64,000 nt of DNA from Ciborinia camelliae (GCA_025890175.1 JANPYM010000018.1:570071-634070), one strand, 5' to 3'. Counted from the stretch's first letter, positions 36,008-48,613 are shown. The notes: generated by a model from the letters alone, not told the origin. Program-made: numbers and translations.

Positions 36008-37451
36008 TCATGCAAGTACCCAGCCATCTTCGGTATCATCATCCTCATCCTCATCTTCGGTGACAGAATTTGCAAGCTTTTCATCCTTGTGATCGTCATT
36101 GTCCTTGGCATTCTTTACAGGTCTTCTCATAATCTTATTAAAGATATCAGATACCCAGAAAGAACCAGTATATCTTCGACCTGCAATATCTCGAGTATGG
36201 TCAGGGTCCACACCTTTGACCTTGGTGGCAGAGTAGTCGAGATAAAGACTTTTCAGAATATCAGACTCGGTCATGGAATCCTTGTAGTCTTCAGCCCCTT
36301 CCTGACTTTCTTCATGCTGTTGACTGTGGTTTAGACTGTGTTGTTTTACCGTATTATCTTGAATTTGAAGAGACTCTTCATCATTGGCGGGGACATCAAG
36401 GTGAAGATCGTTCTCGAGAGGAGCCATGGTGTTGAAATCCTTCGAGTATCTACCTGCCTTTTCTTTCTGGTTGTCGGATTTCTGCTTGTGTGTATTGGCA
36501 ATGGCTTTGTTCAACTTTTGAATCTCATCAAATACGGAAGTGTGCAATTTGCTCCATTGCAATTTTTCCATCTTGAGCTGTTCATCAAATGTATTCGCGA
36601 TTGTTACAGTTTCATTTTTATAAAAATGTGGGGATGTCTTGCCTACCTCTTGGTCTTGGGAAGTTGTAATCTTCTGGCCTCGGGTAATATCTTTTTGTGC
36701 AGTTGCATTACTTGAAGTCTTAGTACTGGTTGTGATATTGTCAGAGAGATTACATAGGCTCGTGTCCTTGCACTTGGACTCTTCATGAGCATCGGAATCC
36801 TGCGCAAAGTTTGTTAGTATCTTAACAACTTTAGGGCAGAATCTTTAACTACTCACCATAGTTGCAACAGACCTCTTGCGCCTACGCAGAAGCTTTCTAT
36901 AATATCTCCGATTTAGCTTTAGCTACATCTGTTAGCCAAGAACGCCTCTTTGTATCGTGGTACTCGACACTTACAAGCTCTTTCTGTAAATCGACATGCT
37001 CTGCGCCCATCTTCTTTCTCACCTCCCCCTGCCTAATAAAATATTTCTCGAATACCTTGCTCTATTGATAGAGTATTAGCCGTGTTTCCATCAAACTTTA
37101 CCACCGAAACTCACATAGATTGGATCTGGGTCTTCACCAGGGAACGTCTTATCAGGAACTTTTCATATTCATTAGTAAGATTTTCAAATTCATAGGATTG
37201 TTGGACTTACAGCAGTTGATAGCCATCATGCGTTCAATGATAAACACGGAATAATTCGTGCATGCTGGTCCAAAATGAGCTATGGTGTGCTCTTTGTAGC
37301 ATTCAAAAACTTCGATGAGTGGAGCATATTTCCAATAACCCTCGCACTCTACTTGTTGTTCTAGAAGCCATTTGGCGTGTCTCAAACCACTGGCTGGCTT
37401 TGGATCATCATTTATGAGAGGGATAAATGGCGGAGATATTTGTTCAGCCAT
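36008..37451 (-). CDS. FPGxDPDPIY-family protein, long member (409 aa)
   Basis: Model: complement(join(36008..36799,36857..36922,36975..37061,37115..37158,37211..37451)), 410 codons with stop. Introns are 52, 53, 52 and 57 nt, all GT-AG. Exon 2 is 44 nt and encodes FPDKTFPGEDPDPIY; exon 3 is 87 nt and encodes SKVFEKYFIRQGEV...LQKEL; exon 4 has LKLNRRYYRKLLRRRKR. The same order and almost the same lengths occur in the paralogs at 42493, 44128, 46848 and 48614. This member has a long last exon with about 200 extra polar residues before the acidic tail, which ends DDDTEDGWVLA. No membrane or signal segments. Function and family are unknown to me. It lies on the opposite strand to the other four and about 5 kb from them. 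Confidence 0.82.
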
Positions 37452-38515
37452 TGTGGCTATCTTGAGGTTGCTGTGTAGATTTCTTGTAATAGGTTGTCTA
37501 GATACTTGATATGGTATGTGAGTTGCATGTGCTGGTAGCTCTTGATAGAATTGAATGAAAGTGTATGGTGTTCAGTGGAGCTCATAATTTATGGTAAAGT
37601 AGAAGGGTTAGAAACATGTACAGCCTCGGGTAGAGGTGCCGTATGGCACTGGGGCCACCGTGGAGACTAGCGCACGTTTCTCTCAACTAAAATTGTGTTC
37701 TATATGGAAGATTTTAAATGGTTGATGAGGGAAACGATGGTCATAAGTTTAAGGATGCTTAAAAAGTATTTGATAGAGAGGATAATGTCTTGAGTGATTT
37801 TTGGAAATCAAACAACCTGATACTGATCAATACTACTTCCTTGGACTTTTAACTCAATGTGCTGAACTCGAATACAAGTAAAGTTGTGCCAATTACGAAA
37901 TAATAATTTCATGGTGTAGAAGTAGAAGAATACATCGGGTTCGAGGAAGTTTTATTACTGAAACATCGAATGTTATCTGCCGAGACAGGCTTTTGTATTG
38001 ATGAGTCCATTGCCTAGTCAAAAATGAAGATCGAGACACAAAACCTGACTTGGAAGACGTCGCACCACAACTTCAGGGGGCTGTAAGGACTCATGAAAAC
38101 GATGTGAAGGTTGAATGTAACAACATACTCGCAATACAGTCACATACTCTATGCCACCGGTTCCGATCATAAATACTTGGCTCGCTTTGAGGCCTCAAAT
38201 GATTTTATACCTGGTGCCGAATATCTTCAAGTACATATATCAACTGTAGTTTTTTCCGCCTATCCTAGAAAATATTTGCTTTTTATCAAAATGTTCAGGC
38301 CAAGTTCTTTATTACAAGTTCCCATTTCTTTCGTTATCTCCCACACCATTACTCTCCCATGTTTACCCTTCTGTCTTCTCCGGCAAAAGTGACATTGGAT
38401 AGCATCACCATCTTGCGGCAGCTTATTAGTAGGGATTAGCAGAGAATTGAGACCCTGCCCAACAAGACCACCGTCAAACTCCACGAAACTAGGCAATCCA
38501 CTAAGTTTAACGAGA
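37452..38515. other. Intergenic, no supported gene
   Basis: Upstream region of the 409-aa gene and downstream of the transporter pseudogene. Only short open frames. Confidence 0.45.
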
Positions 38516-39949
38516 TCAGGGAACGAAATCTCCAACTCTTTCCCTCCTCTCTGTTCTATGAGTTTTGAACTTCCTCGCTGGAACCCGCTCATTGGGCATC
38601 TAATCCAACTCCCCATACGTTCAGTCTTTCGCTTCTGGAACCTCAGACCATACCAAACCATGCGATATAACCTGTGGTGAAGAAAGTCCATCCCGTTTTT
38701 CCACCTATGTTTCCTTCGTTGGTGTTGAACATGTATGGAACGACAACATTCCATACGGTGGAATAAGCGTAATTAAAGAAGAAACCGAGGGATTGAGATT
38801 TGGCGCGGATTCGGAGAGAGGAAATTTCCCCGGCGATTCGGAAAATGGAGTGACCGATGGTGAACCAGACTAGTTGAAGGGTTACGCCGACGCACCTAAT
38901 AGAAGGCTTAGTTGTGTTATCGAGTGTACAAATAGAGGTGAGGGAGAGGGAGACGCCATACCATAAAGATGCCTTGGATGAAGATACACTCGCGGCGATA
39001 CCCATGATCAAAAGCAAAACAACAGACAGTGAAATACCGGACAAGATCGTATTTCGTCTGCCGATGAAAATCATGAACCCAAAGATAAAGACAATACTAA
39101 TCAACGCGAATCCAATACGCAGCTGAATCATCATAGAAGCTTGAAATGATGATAGACCGGCACTAATCATGAAGGACGGAGTATTTGTGATGAAAGTAGC
39201 ACCAATCATTTGGTTGATACCATTAATGTAGAAAATGAGTCTCATTCTGCGCCAATTTGTTCCCTTGAAGAGGTCCATATATGAGCTTTCGTTACTCGCA
39301 CTGGCTTGCAAGTTTTCTTCGCGCGTTATCTGCACCATTCTGGCGAGAATCGGGTCTACTGAGGTGGACTTGTTGTAGAGTTTCGAGAGGGCTTTGGTGG
39401 CGAAAGGGATTTTGCCCTTCCGAACAAGATAATAGGGAGATTCTGGAACGACAAAACAGAACAAGACAATGGTGAGATGCCAGGCCCAGTTTGAGGCGAA
39501 GAGAACCTGGTATGAGGATTGGGTCATGATTGTTACGCTATCAAAAGCGACAGAGGCTGCGACGAGATACCCTAAGTTCTTTCAACTGTGAACACACAAT
39601 ATGGGACTCGAGTACTAATGAAACATAAAATAACAAAAGCGTAGCCTGACAATGCAACTTCACGAATCCTAAGTGGTGTGATCTCCGATCCATAGATTTG
39701 ACCAGTTGTCAAAGCCATACCGAGTTCGAGGGCATTAATCATTTTACCTCCAAGAAATGCTACTGGACTGCTCGCAGTGTAGATAACTGCAGTGCCTGCA
39801 ATTGAGATAACTCCAGATACACAGAAGGAGACGTGACGACCGAAACGATCCGAGATCGGTCCAGCTCCCCAGGCACCAAAACCTGTATATATTTGCCCTA
39901 TGGTATTCCATATAGATTGCCAATAATCGGAAATGATAATATGCCCCAT
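38516..39949 (-). pseudogene. Sugar (alpha-glucoside type) MFS transporter pseudogene
   Basis: Readable pieces cover most of a fungal maltose/alpha-glucoside permease-like protein. They include a DRFGRH loop, then SEITPLRIREVALSGYAF, LGYLVAASVAFDSVTI, FASNWAW, the signature PESPYYLVRKGK, and transmembrane blocks through TGWTFFTTGYIAW. Damage: the N-terminal first membrane segment is missing before 39949; the frame is broken near 39570; and after the stop at 38643 the C-terminal part continues in another frame as WSEVPEAKD, stop, TYGELD, stop, MPNERVPARKF, where intact relatives have GRTYAELDEMF. At least two of these stops fit C-to-T changes. Homology is clear from motif order; loss of function is clear from the breaks. 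Confidence 0.8.
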
Positions 39950-41108
39950 TTACTGGTACACCGAATTACATTCTAGATCGTGTTAGTCCCGACGATGGTG
40001 GGGTTGATAGGGGTTGATGGGAACAAGAGGTAAAACTGACTGGAGTGGAACCATATTCAAGCAAAGTCACACCGCAATTTTGAAGAATCGATACATCGGT
40101 GCACTCATATTGGAATAGATACAACAGAGAACGATGTCGGGTTACTGCGAGATTGGCGAAGGTAAATCGAACTCGGTTGTTGAGGCATCGTTGCCCACTC
40201 TCTCGCGCTTAACTCTCATCTCCGGATTATTGGTGACTAATTTCATCACAATCCTTTGCCTTTTTCTTTCTCCATACTCAATATCATCATCCTCCTTGAA
40301 CTTCCTTCTGATGGTTGATTTCCACAAAGACCGCCAAAGAACCCCGAATTGCATCGCGTCCAAAAAAAAAGAATATGGGTGAACCATTGCAGCCAAAGTT
40401 TAGGTGTCGTGGAATTATCCGTATATGCCGATAGGACCAGATCAAGGGCAAGGAATGGGGCGCCAATCCACCATTGAGAGAGTGATTTTAGGGTTAGGCA
40501 GTATGCGTAGGACGGTGTCATGGTAAACGATTAGATGAAGGTGAACAGCTAAGAAAACATCAGTACATTTTTAAATATGTAACAAAGTTCACAAATGCTT
40601 GGTATAAATGCATATTGAGATATGCAACAAAATCGAGAAAACCCTGATTGCTAGAACTTTTAATAGTTGAAAACCACTCACAGATAATCCGAAGACTATT
40701 TAAGTCTCTAGTCGATAGCTTTTTATCTTGGTGATCAATTACCGTTATACGAATAGTGAGTGGAATTGTCACACAACGGAGTAACATTATAAATGTGTTG
40801 TATTGTGTCTTGATAAAGTTGAATACTATACACCACTTCATCTTGGGAAATTTGGATTTTCTGATATAAGAATTTGGACAATATACAGTCGAATGAACGG
40901 AAATGAAGTGGGCACAAGGGATATAGCTTGAAAACATCGAAAGAAAGATTGAGAGGAAGTGGCAAGATTACACTAGCGAATGAGGCATGTGATTAGTGAA
41001 TGGTCCCTACGTGACTCACGCGTGACCACACTATACACACCACGGGGCTTTATCAAATAACATGTGCACTAATTTATCATATAAATAGCTGGCTGAAATT
41101 ATAAACCC
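39950..41108. other. Intergenic, possible further decayed coding sequence
   Basis: Minus-strand open frames at 40142-40521 contain hydrophobic stretches but match neither the missing N-terminus of the transporter nor any family I know. They could be transporter remnants or chance. Confidence 0.35.
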
Positions 41109-41741
41109 GTGAAATTAGAGGCTGGTACTGATACAATTGTCGAAATAGAGTCAAGTACTTTGACCACTGGATTTCTGGAATTCAGCTTCGAGGTTAAAGG
41201 ATCAGAATCTGATGTACCCAAAATCCAAATCTTGTGTGCTGAGTCTTATGAAAGCAATATGGATGCCAGCCAGCCAAGAACAGAATACGATCATACCAAC
41301 TTCAAAACCGGGAAACTATAAGGATCAACGGATACATACGTCTGTCACTCTGTTGCAACAGCGGGAGTTTATGGTAAACTTTGGGAAGGATTGCTAGGCC
41401 CCTGGGAAAAAATGCTTGACCAGAATCTGATCACTTGGGCGAAAAGTGAAAGTATGGTGAGAAGTGACTTTCATTGATGGAGTGCTCCTCCGATGTATGA
41501 AATTGTGAGGGAAATCGTTGGTATCAAATATCCGGCCACGAAGGATCGTGATGATTTGACAATGGTGATTCAACCTAGATTTGATCTGGGCAAGCAAATG
41601 AAGGGGAGTTTTCTTCTTGCGGAAGGAGGTAGTACAAATGCGTCCTGGGATTACCTTCGGGTTATTAAACTTACAAGTTCAAGTTATTTGTGCGTCAAAC
41701 TGGTCCTCCTTGGAGATCTTCATGATATCAAGCTTGCATAG
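41109..41741 (+). pseudogene. Relic of a GH78-like (alpha-L-rhamnosidase type) glycosidase
   Basis: One continuous frame of 211 codons interrupted by two stops (TAA at 41319 and TGA near 41475). The first part (TLTTGFLEFSFEVKG, ILCAESYE, FKTGKL, stop, GSTDTYV) resembles the N-terminal beta-domain junction of fungal GH78-like six-hairpin glycosidases. The second (AGVYGKLWEGLLGPWEKML, then ITWAKSESMVRSDFH, stop, WSAPPMYEIVREIVGI) resembles the C-terminal end of the barrel, where relatives read RSDCHAWSA. The two parts are directly joined, so most of the catalytic barrel is deleted. No ATG starts the frame. The assignment rests on remembered family motifs. It sits between a dead sugar transporter and the unknown-family array. 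Confidence 0.65.
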
Positions 41742-42492
41742 GGAGTGGAACAATATTTCCAGCTACAGCACTAGGTTTTAGAAAACGTAATATAACAGAT
41801 CAGCTACAGGTGAAAGTTTCTCCAGCGATTCATCATGATGAATCCGTGCCATTACATGCAATTTGTCACGGATTCAGTCCTGTTTGTCATCACAAACTGT
41901 AGTTTATGGGGATATGTTTGTCCGGCGAGCATGCCCCAGAATAATTTAACTGGTACTGCAGACTGTACTTCCGAGAACAATCACTTCAAGGACTCAAATT
42001 TTGTATGAAACCAAGACTCAATCATGAACATTTATTTCAATTATCGATCTAAACTACATGTGGAAAGATGGCATGGCTAGATAGTCAATCACTTCAAAGA
42101 AAGTGATCTAGAAACAAAAGAAATCTCTAGAATCCACCAATGAAAGGAAAGGATGCTTTAGAAAGACCGTCATCTCGGTTCCATTTTCAGGGGCTTTGTT
42201 GGTTACATAAGACATGATGGAGGTCAGATTCGCTATAAGAGACTATGATGCCCATTGACAAGACATTCTTATTAGAAAATCAAGCGCAAAACTTCACTTT
42301 ATAAAATGAATTACATCTAGTTACAATACCCATCCACTAAAGGTGGGGCTCAAAGTTGTTCTTTACCGCTCCTCGCTCTTCGACTTTCCAAAATATTTCA
42401 CTCTTGTAGCAAAACTCTTGATTTCAAAACAAGATTTCTCCCTACGGTAACTCGACTCTTTTAATTACTCCAATATTAAGAAGTTTATCATC
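41742..42492. other. Intergenic upstream of the 42.5-kb paralog
   Basis: No supported exon. It presumably includes the promoter of the following gene. Confidence 0.45.
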
Positions 42493-43626
42493 ATGGGTTG
42501 GGCAGATAATCTTCCCCCTCTCGACGAAGGCAAGGATGAACCAGTCGAGTTGACTTACGAAGATCAACTTCACTTTCTCATGCAGCGGGAATTTGACCAC
42601 ATCCCAATGCAGTCCCAATTAGCTGAGAGATTTGGTTTAATTCGTGGGATGAAGTACATCAAAAGATTCTCCAAGTTGTGGCATCCTAATGCTTGCAAAG
42701 CCTACATTACTTATTTCACTTAGGTCGTCGCTGCGCAGATTCTCTGTAGATATCACATTTCTTCCTCGGTTTTCTCTGAGCTAACTTAGGATCCAGGGCC
42801 CGATCTTGAATTTCCCGGTGTTGATCCCGATCCAATTTACGTAGGTTACTCCTTTCTCCCTCCTTGCGACGCATTAATATCATTGGGTTTAGTTATGAGC
42901 TGATTATTCATGGTTAGACTAAAGTTTGGTCCGAGTATTTCAACGCCGCAGAGGAGCAGATACATAGTGACATATTGGGTTTTGGTACACAAGACTCGAC
43001 CCAAGAGAATGGCCGCATCAGAAGTCACAAATTTCCCGGTCTCACTGTAGGTTTCCGCCAAAACTGTGCTATGATGGTAAAAGTTGAACAAATTAAAGTT
43101 TGAATTGAATAAAAAATTCTCCAAGAAGTTGTTTGATGCTCACCGTGAAGAAGCTGAATATACCGCAGATCTAGTAAGTACACTGCCTAATCTTTGGTTT
43201 GTCATTTTTCTAATATGACAAAGGCAATCGCAAGATTGAGAAGAAATACCCAGTCCAATATTGATAATGGACCCGCTGTTGAAGAGGTAATATCAAGATA
43301 TTCAGATGATTTCATGTGCGAGAGTAATTAGGCTGACTTCACTACTACAGGCTATTGCAAGTTTATCCCTAAGTCGACCCACTATTCATGACGAATACTT
43401 CAGAGTGGCTGATCATGTTGTTGAATCCGCCGATGGCTATGCCGCAGTTGAGGCCGCCGATGCGGGTGATATCACTACAGATTCTGCAGACATTGAGGAT
43501 GACGGGTTTGTTCTCTTATATAGGCTGTATGGCATTATTCCAATACCGATTTTCATTGTATTTATGCGTTATGGTGATTGCATTGAAGGCAGGCTGCATC
43601 TAGGAATGGGACAGGACAGGTCGTGA
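42493..43626 (+). pseudogene. FPGxDPDPIY-family member with in-frame stop
   Basis: Spliced as join(42493..42745,42797..42840,42918..43046,43099..43173,43224..43286,43351..43626) the frame is consistent over 280 codons, but a TAG lies at 42721-42723 inside exon 1, at a site where the three paralogs that align here have sense codons. Exon 2 is 44 nt and reads WPDLEFPGVDPDPIY. Exon 3 begins TKVWSEYFNAAEEQI and is longer (129 nt). Exon 4 reads FELNKKFSKKLFDAHREE, matching the basic helix of its relatives. The end has the acidic motif EDDGFVLL and then runs 26 residues beyond the point where relatives stop. So there is one nonsense codon and probably one stop loss. It may be a recent pseudogene, a readthrough case, or have an unusual splice that removes the TAG. 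Confidence 0.7.
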
Positions 43627-44127
43627 GCAGTTGCCGTCGTTAATTTCCACTGGCCCGGCAGTTCTTTTCGTTGCCCAAGGGCATTTGATAGATTCCACAA
43701 TCTAGTTGCCTGCCACATTTTTTGGACTCCTCGTGCAATCTGGGTACTAGATTAGAAAAGTTCTTATGATGATAGAATCGTGGTACGATCAAATGGAAGG
43801 TTTCAATAGTGATAGTGAATCGCCAAATTTATCCCAATAATAAGTATCTAGTATATAATTCGTTCCTCTGAATCATCATATAAGTTCTTAACATATCTGC
43901 CGTATTAACTCCACCGCTTCTTCGTTTCGCACCGTATCTAGTTCTCTTTAACACTTTGTATTATTTATAGACTTCTGCATGGTTTCAGAAATTTACGAAT
44001 TTCTTTTCATAAAAGATACGGCAAACAAAATATAATATACAAAGTCCTAACGTACCACAATAACCAAATTAATCAAGGACTTCAATCAACAATCTTAATA
44101 CACAATACAACCCATACACCAGCAATC
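43627..44127. other. Intergenic between array members
   Basis: A 501-bp spacer with no supported exon. It holds the 3' end of the 42.5-kb member and the promoter of the next. Confidence 0.45.
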
Positions 44128-45028
44128 ATGAACGCATCAGCCCGCGCCCGCCACCAAGAAACCTTCCAATTCGAATTCAGCAAGAAACTTCCTCCCCTCG
44201 AACCCTATGACGGTTTGGACTCTCCGCCTAAACTCGAATACCAAGATCAGATTTCCTGGATCGCTGTGAGTATAAGTTTTCCATATTCCTTGCTTCACCA
44301 TTGACCACCCGCCCACCTCTCCACTCTCTCCTACCAACCTCTCAATGTTTCATGAAAACGCATCACTAATTCCAGCGCTCTCAGAACTACGCAACATACA
44401 ATAACTGTCCCTCCGAAGTTCTCTGTGAATCAAAAGCCACCAATTGGCAACAAATGCTGATGAATATCGAGAATACGAATAAACGCCGACATCCAAATGT
44501 AAAGGAGGAATATATCAAGTGGAGAAGTCAAAATATGATTGTTAGACGTCTTTGGCCGTATGCGCAGTTTCCTGGGATTGACCCAGATGAAGTTTATGTG
44601 AGTATTTTATTTTGTGTGGGAGGGTAAAGTGAATGAAGCTGATGGAATGGGTTAGACAGAAATCCGTAAGAAATACTGTTCTGCGGCTAGAAAATTGGCA
44701 TGGGAGTTGGACGAAAAGGGGTTGGATTATTGGGCTGCTCTGGTGGGTTCATATCGCATTCTTCATCCATCGAAATATTCATAGAACTGGTCGACTATAG
44801 GTTCAACTCAATGAGAAATATAATCGGAAACTGTCTGCGGCACGCAAAGCCAAAGTTAATACTGGTGGATTTGTGGAACGTCTTTGTGCTGTTAAAGTTC
44901 GGCGGAGTAAGGAAGAAGCTGGAGAAATGGAGGCGGAAGATGAGTTTGTGGTTGTGGAGAGGGAGGATGGGGATGTAGATTTGGATCAGACTGGAGGGGA
45001 TTGGGACGGGGATGATTGGGATATGTAG
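44128..45028 (+). CDS. FPGxDPDPIY-family protein (224 aa)
   Basis: Model: join(44128..44265,44376..44597,44656..44742,44801..45028), 225 codons with stop. Introns are 110, 58 and 58 nt. This member has an extra early intron (after SWIA) and has lost the intron before the 44-nt exon, so the core YAQFPGIDPDEVY is fused to the preceding exon. The next exon is exactly 87 nt (TEIRKKYCSAARKLAWELDE), as in two relatives. The last exon opens VQLNEKYNRKLSAARKAK, the shared basic helix. The acidic tail contains EDEFVVV, equivalent to the C-terminal motif of its relatives, followed by a further acidic run ending DWDGDDWDM. No targeting signals. Function unknown; about 225 residues of charged, probably helical protein. 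Confidence 0.8.
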
Positions 45029-46847
45029 GGTAGAGTTCAAGTTTCTGCGGTTGGGATTGGTCTTGATGCTGGTGCTGGGTATGGATATTGGTGGGCTCGT
45101 ATATTCTCTCTGGTGAGCTTTTGCCGGAATTTGACCTGCTTTATTTAATCCTCCATCTTCGTTTGGGATTTGGGTGGATTTTGTTTTTGAGCACATTTAA
45201 TTTACCTCGGGATGCTCATCTGACAATCTCATCTTGTGGGTATGATTTAGAAGAGCTCATCTCACAGATGACTTGCAGGATATAAGGTTATTGCACAAAA
45301 ATTCTTAGTTCAATAGGTAGGTATATTGCTGATGGCTAAATCTTTCTATTTTGTGCAATGTTCTATCTCTTCTTTTATTTGGATGATGGTATCTTACATT
45401 TTTCATTATGATGCAGTGGTGATTGGGTTTTGTGATTTATTTAATACTGCTTTGATATATGGGTTATGGAACATGGAATGAAGAGTGATAAGCCATTTAA
45501 GTAGCGCAGCAAAATTCATCAACTAGAAGCTTGTCAGTGTGATGAAAATTGGACAGGTTCTATTATAAAATGACGATCGATATCTGACTACGAGATTGAT
45601 GTGCGATTATTATCTGCCCCTGCATACTTACACAATCTATCCTTGAATTGGTATATCATTTACTCTCATCTCAAAACATTATAGGAATTACACCATTTTC
45701 TAGCTTGAGGATGAATTTTATCATTAACTCTCATCTGAAATTCTTCTTTTTTTGGTTTCTTTATTAACTTGAAGTTTTATATTTTCATCCATTCAACAAT
45801 GGACAGAGCGTCAACTAGTGGCAAGACCAAATGATAGAGGGCTAGTTGGTAGATACCGGTGTTATATCCAGAATTCATCAGTATTCGGCCATTTTAGAAG
45901 TTCATCAGGTGGTAATTCTGAGGCAGACACCGAATTTCCTTCGCGGGGAGCTTTTTTTGCAGGTTGTATTATCTTGCATCATGGATGTTATCATTCGTCG
46001 CTTCCCCCTTAACCTTACCCCTATCTAATGTCAATAGACAGGTGCCACCATTTGCTCTTTGCGTTGTCTGGTAAATTATTGTGATGGGGATCATGTTATG
46101 TTCCTTCTTCTGTAAAAATGCACTCTTGATGGAATGGAAAAGTAAGTAAATAAAAGTCTTTCCATTCGTAAGAGACGCTAGCAAAATTAATTATTTGATT
46201 GCCAATTGGCTGAAATGGCAAATCTCGACCGGGGTGATTATTAATTCGATGCTGATTTAAAGCCAAGGCATAAATCGAATAATGCAGCCACTTCAACTCA
46301 ACCTACCTAGAAAGCGCCGAGCCCTGAGTTTACAATGCTCTAGCTACAGTGGAAAAGTGTGAAGAGCTTCAATTATTTAAATGTAAGTATTTTAATTGTT
46401 TCCACATCTTAACGACACTTGATATTCCAGATAGATAAAATATACCTACATGAAGGGTTGAGCAAAAGGTAGCGGTGAGCCCTGGTAGAATCCAAACGGT
46501 TACCATCCTATAGAGGTCAAATACCCTGGTGCCCCAAGCCTGCCACCTATAAGAAACTGTATAAATGAAACAAATTCAGTGATCAACAGCTCTTATTCCG
46601 ATCCGAGACTACATTCCAGACTTTTGAACATGCTATGCGGGAAGCCGCTTCCTCTTTAATATCACCTCGCCAAATATCTACCTAGCGCACTGGCAACCAA
46701 GCTAAACAACCAAGCTAAAGTGATATCCATCAACCTCAAGAGTCAACACCTTACCTCGGTTTTCAATGATTATTTCGCAGAAACAGTTTTTATATTTCAA
46801 GACGCAACAGCTTTACTCATTGTCTGTTTATTCGAATAACATCCATA
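45029..46847. other. Intergenic 1.8 kb
   Basis: No sixth paralog could be found here: neither the FPGxDPDP core nor a 44-nt exon is present. Open frames are short. The last 200 bases precede the ATG of the next member. Confidence 0.5.
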
Positions 46848-47791
46848 ATGCCACTATTATCAAGACCTCCGTTCATCCCACTAAGTAACCCCAATCCTCC
46901 TAGTGACTCAGAGATGACCTACGACGAGCGTTTTCACATTAACTGGCTTCTTCGCCATTCAATTCTTGCCGAAAAGAAAATTGGTCAGCAATTGCTTGAC
47001 CTGGCCACGTTCCAAAAGTACGCCAGCTTGACGAGGAGCTTCCTTGCTGTCGAAGGCCAGAAGACGAGCCATATTTATCTTGTTTATTTGCTGCATTCAT
47101 TGTTGGCTGAGCGACTCTGTAAGTTCAACTCCCATCAACAACTTCATGATGCGGATGGTTAATATATACATGAAGTTCCTGATGCCAAGTTTCCCGGAAA
47201 AGATCCAGATCCCACATTTGTCCGTACTTGACCGATCTGAAATTACTGCTTTAGATTGATCAACTAATTTTCTTCGGACAGACTCGCATGTTAAAGGATT
47301 ACGTCTTGGTACAAAACGAGAGAAGGCGTATTTTATCCGTAGTTAGGGTGACAGATGCTGAGATTCTCCAAGAACTCGTCGGTGCCCTTGATCCTCATTA
47401 TGGCAAAACCGTAAGGCTAACATCTTTAGACTGGCTTAGCGAGGCGATACAGCGGGAAACTTGCTGAGGCCCGAGCGGAAGGAGATAATTATAAATGGAT
47501 TGTATGTAACATTTCATTGTTTTACTTTTTTGGGATGATTGAAGATTGATACACTCTCTAACTACCTCCTAGGGTTCTCCTACTGAGTTCTATTATCCGG
47601 AAAACCCAGCTGGTAATCATCCAGTGGGCCTCGCAATAGATGGGAATGTCCGGCTAAATGACGGAAATGAGAATATTAATGAGGAGGAGAGCGAGCTTAT
47701 CGAAAGGTTTGAGCAAGTTCTTGGGGATGGGTTGGATGATAAAGCAATGATTCTTGAAGAAGAAGAAGACGATGGCTGGATTACGGTCTAA
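46848..47791 (+). CDS. FPGxDPDPIY-family protein (233 aa)
   Basis: Model: join(46848..47118,47176..47219,47282..47377,47430..47501,47573..47791), 234 codons with stop, in frame. Introns are 57, 62, 52 and 71 nt. Exon 2 is 44 nt (FPDAKFPGKDPDPTF). Exon 3 is 96 nt and ends TDAEILQEL. Exon 4 is 72 nt (LARRYSGKLAEARAEG). The last exon is acidic and ends EEEEDDGWITV. Two donors read GTCCGT and GTCGGT, unusual at position +3, but both boundaries are fixed by the paralogs and by AACTAAT/GCTAAC branch sites. The N-terminus (LSRPPFIPLSNPNPP) resembles that of the 409-aa member (ISPPFIPLINDDPKP). Function unknown. Confidence 0.82.
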
Positions 47792-48613
47792 AGGATGAGT
47801 TGGGATATTGTCACAGTGACGGCCATAGCGTGACACTTTTGACCCAGAGCAGCAAAACTTGCTGGTTAGAAAGAACGTCGTAATAGCACTTTTCAATCGT
47901 TTAAAGGCGCAAAAACATGCATTGTTACTATTCCGGTGAGTGATATGATTCATGTTTACAGTTTCAACATAGGCCGCCAAAATCAATCACGGTATGTTAT
48001 ATTGGATACTGGAATCACTAGAGACTAAAGGTAGCATTTGGAATGTAGGCTGTTGTTCAATCAGTAAATTACCCCGGAGAATTTGAATGAAAATACCAAG
48101 ATGTAAAAATAAACTTGTTTTTTAAAATCTTAACATTCAAAAAATATTAACCAATGACTTCGGCATTTTCAATATTAAACTCAATTTACCACAATGAAAT
48201 GGATGGCAGTATTGGCCGTCTCTTATTCTGTCGGAGAAAAATTCGCTGGAAGATAGAAACCCCGTGATTAATTTGCATGTACTGAAAAATATACATGGAA
48301 CTAAAGCAAAGCAGATCCAAAATCTTGCCACTAAACTTCTCTTCCCTTGAATGTATAATAGTACTTCACAACCCTCATAGTGAATCGGCACTAGTCGCCT
48401 CTTGCCCGTATATCACTAGCGTGGAACAAGGTTATACTTCAAAATTCACATTTCAATATCCAAATCCGCTTTTCTCCAACACCCGACAGTTATTTCACAC
48501 CTTCGAGAAACACTTACAATAATTGCCGAAATCTCTTATTCAAAATCCTTTTGGACTTACAAATCTAAGCCCTAACAACAATTCTTACATCATTTCTACA
48601 GCGAAAGATTACA
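47792..48613. other. Intergenic between array members
   Basis: An 822-bp spacer; open frames on both strands are short and without domain. Confidence 0.45.

Noticed and set aside
40142..40521. 5' exons of the sugar-transporter pseudogene
   Set aside because: Hydrophobic stretches present, but none of the first-helix motifs (GYD or similar) and no splice path to 39949.
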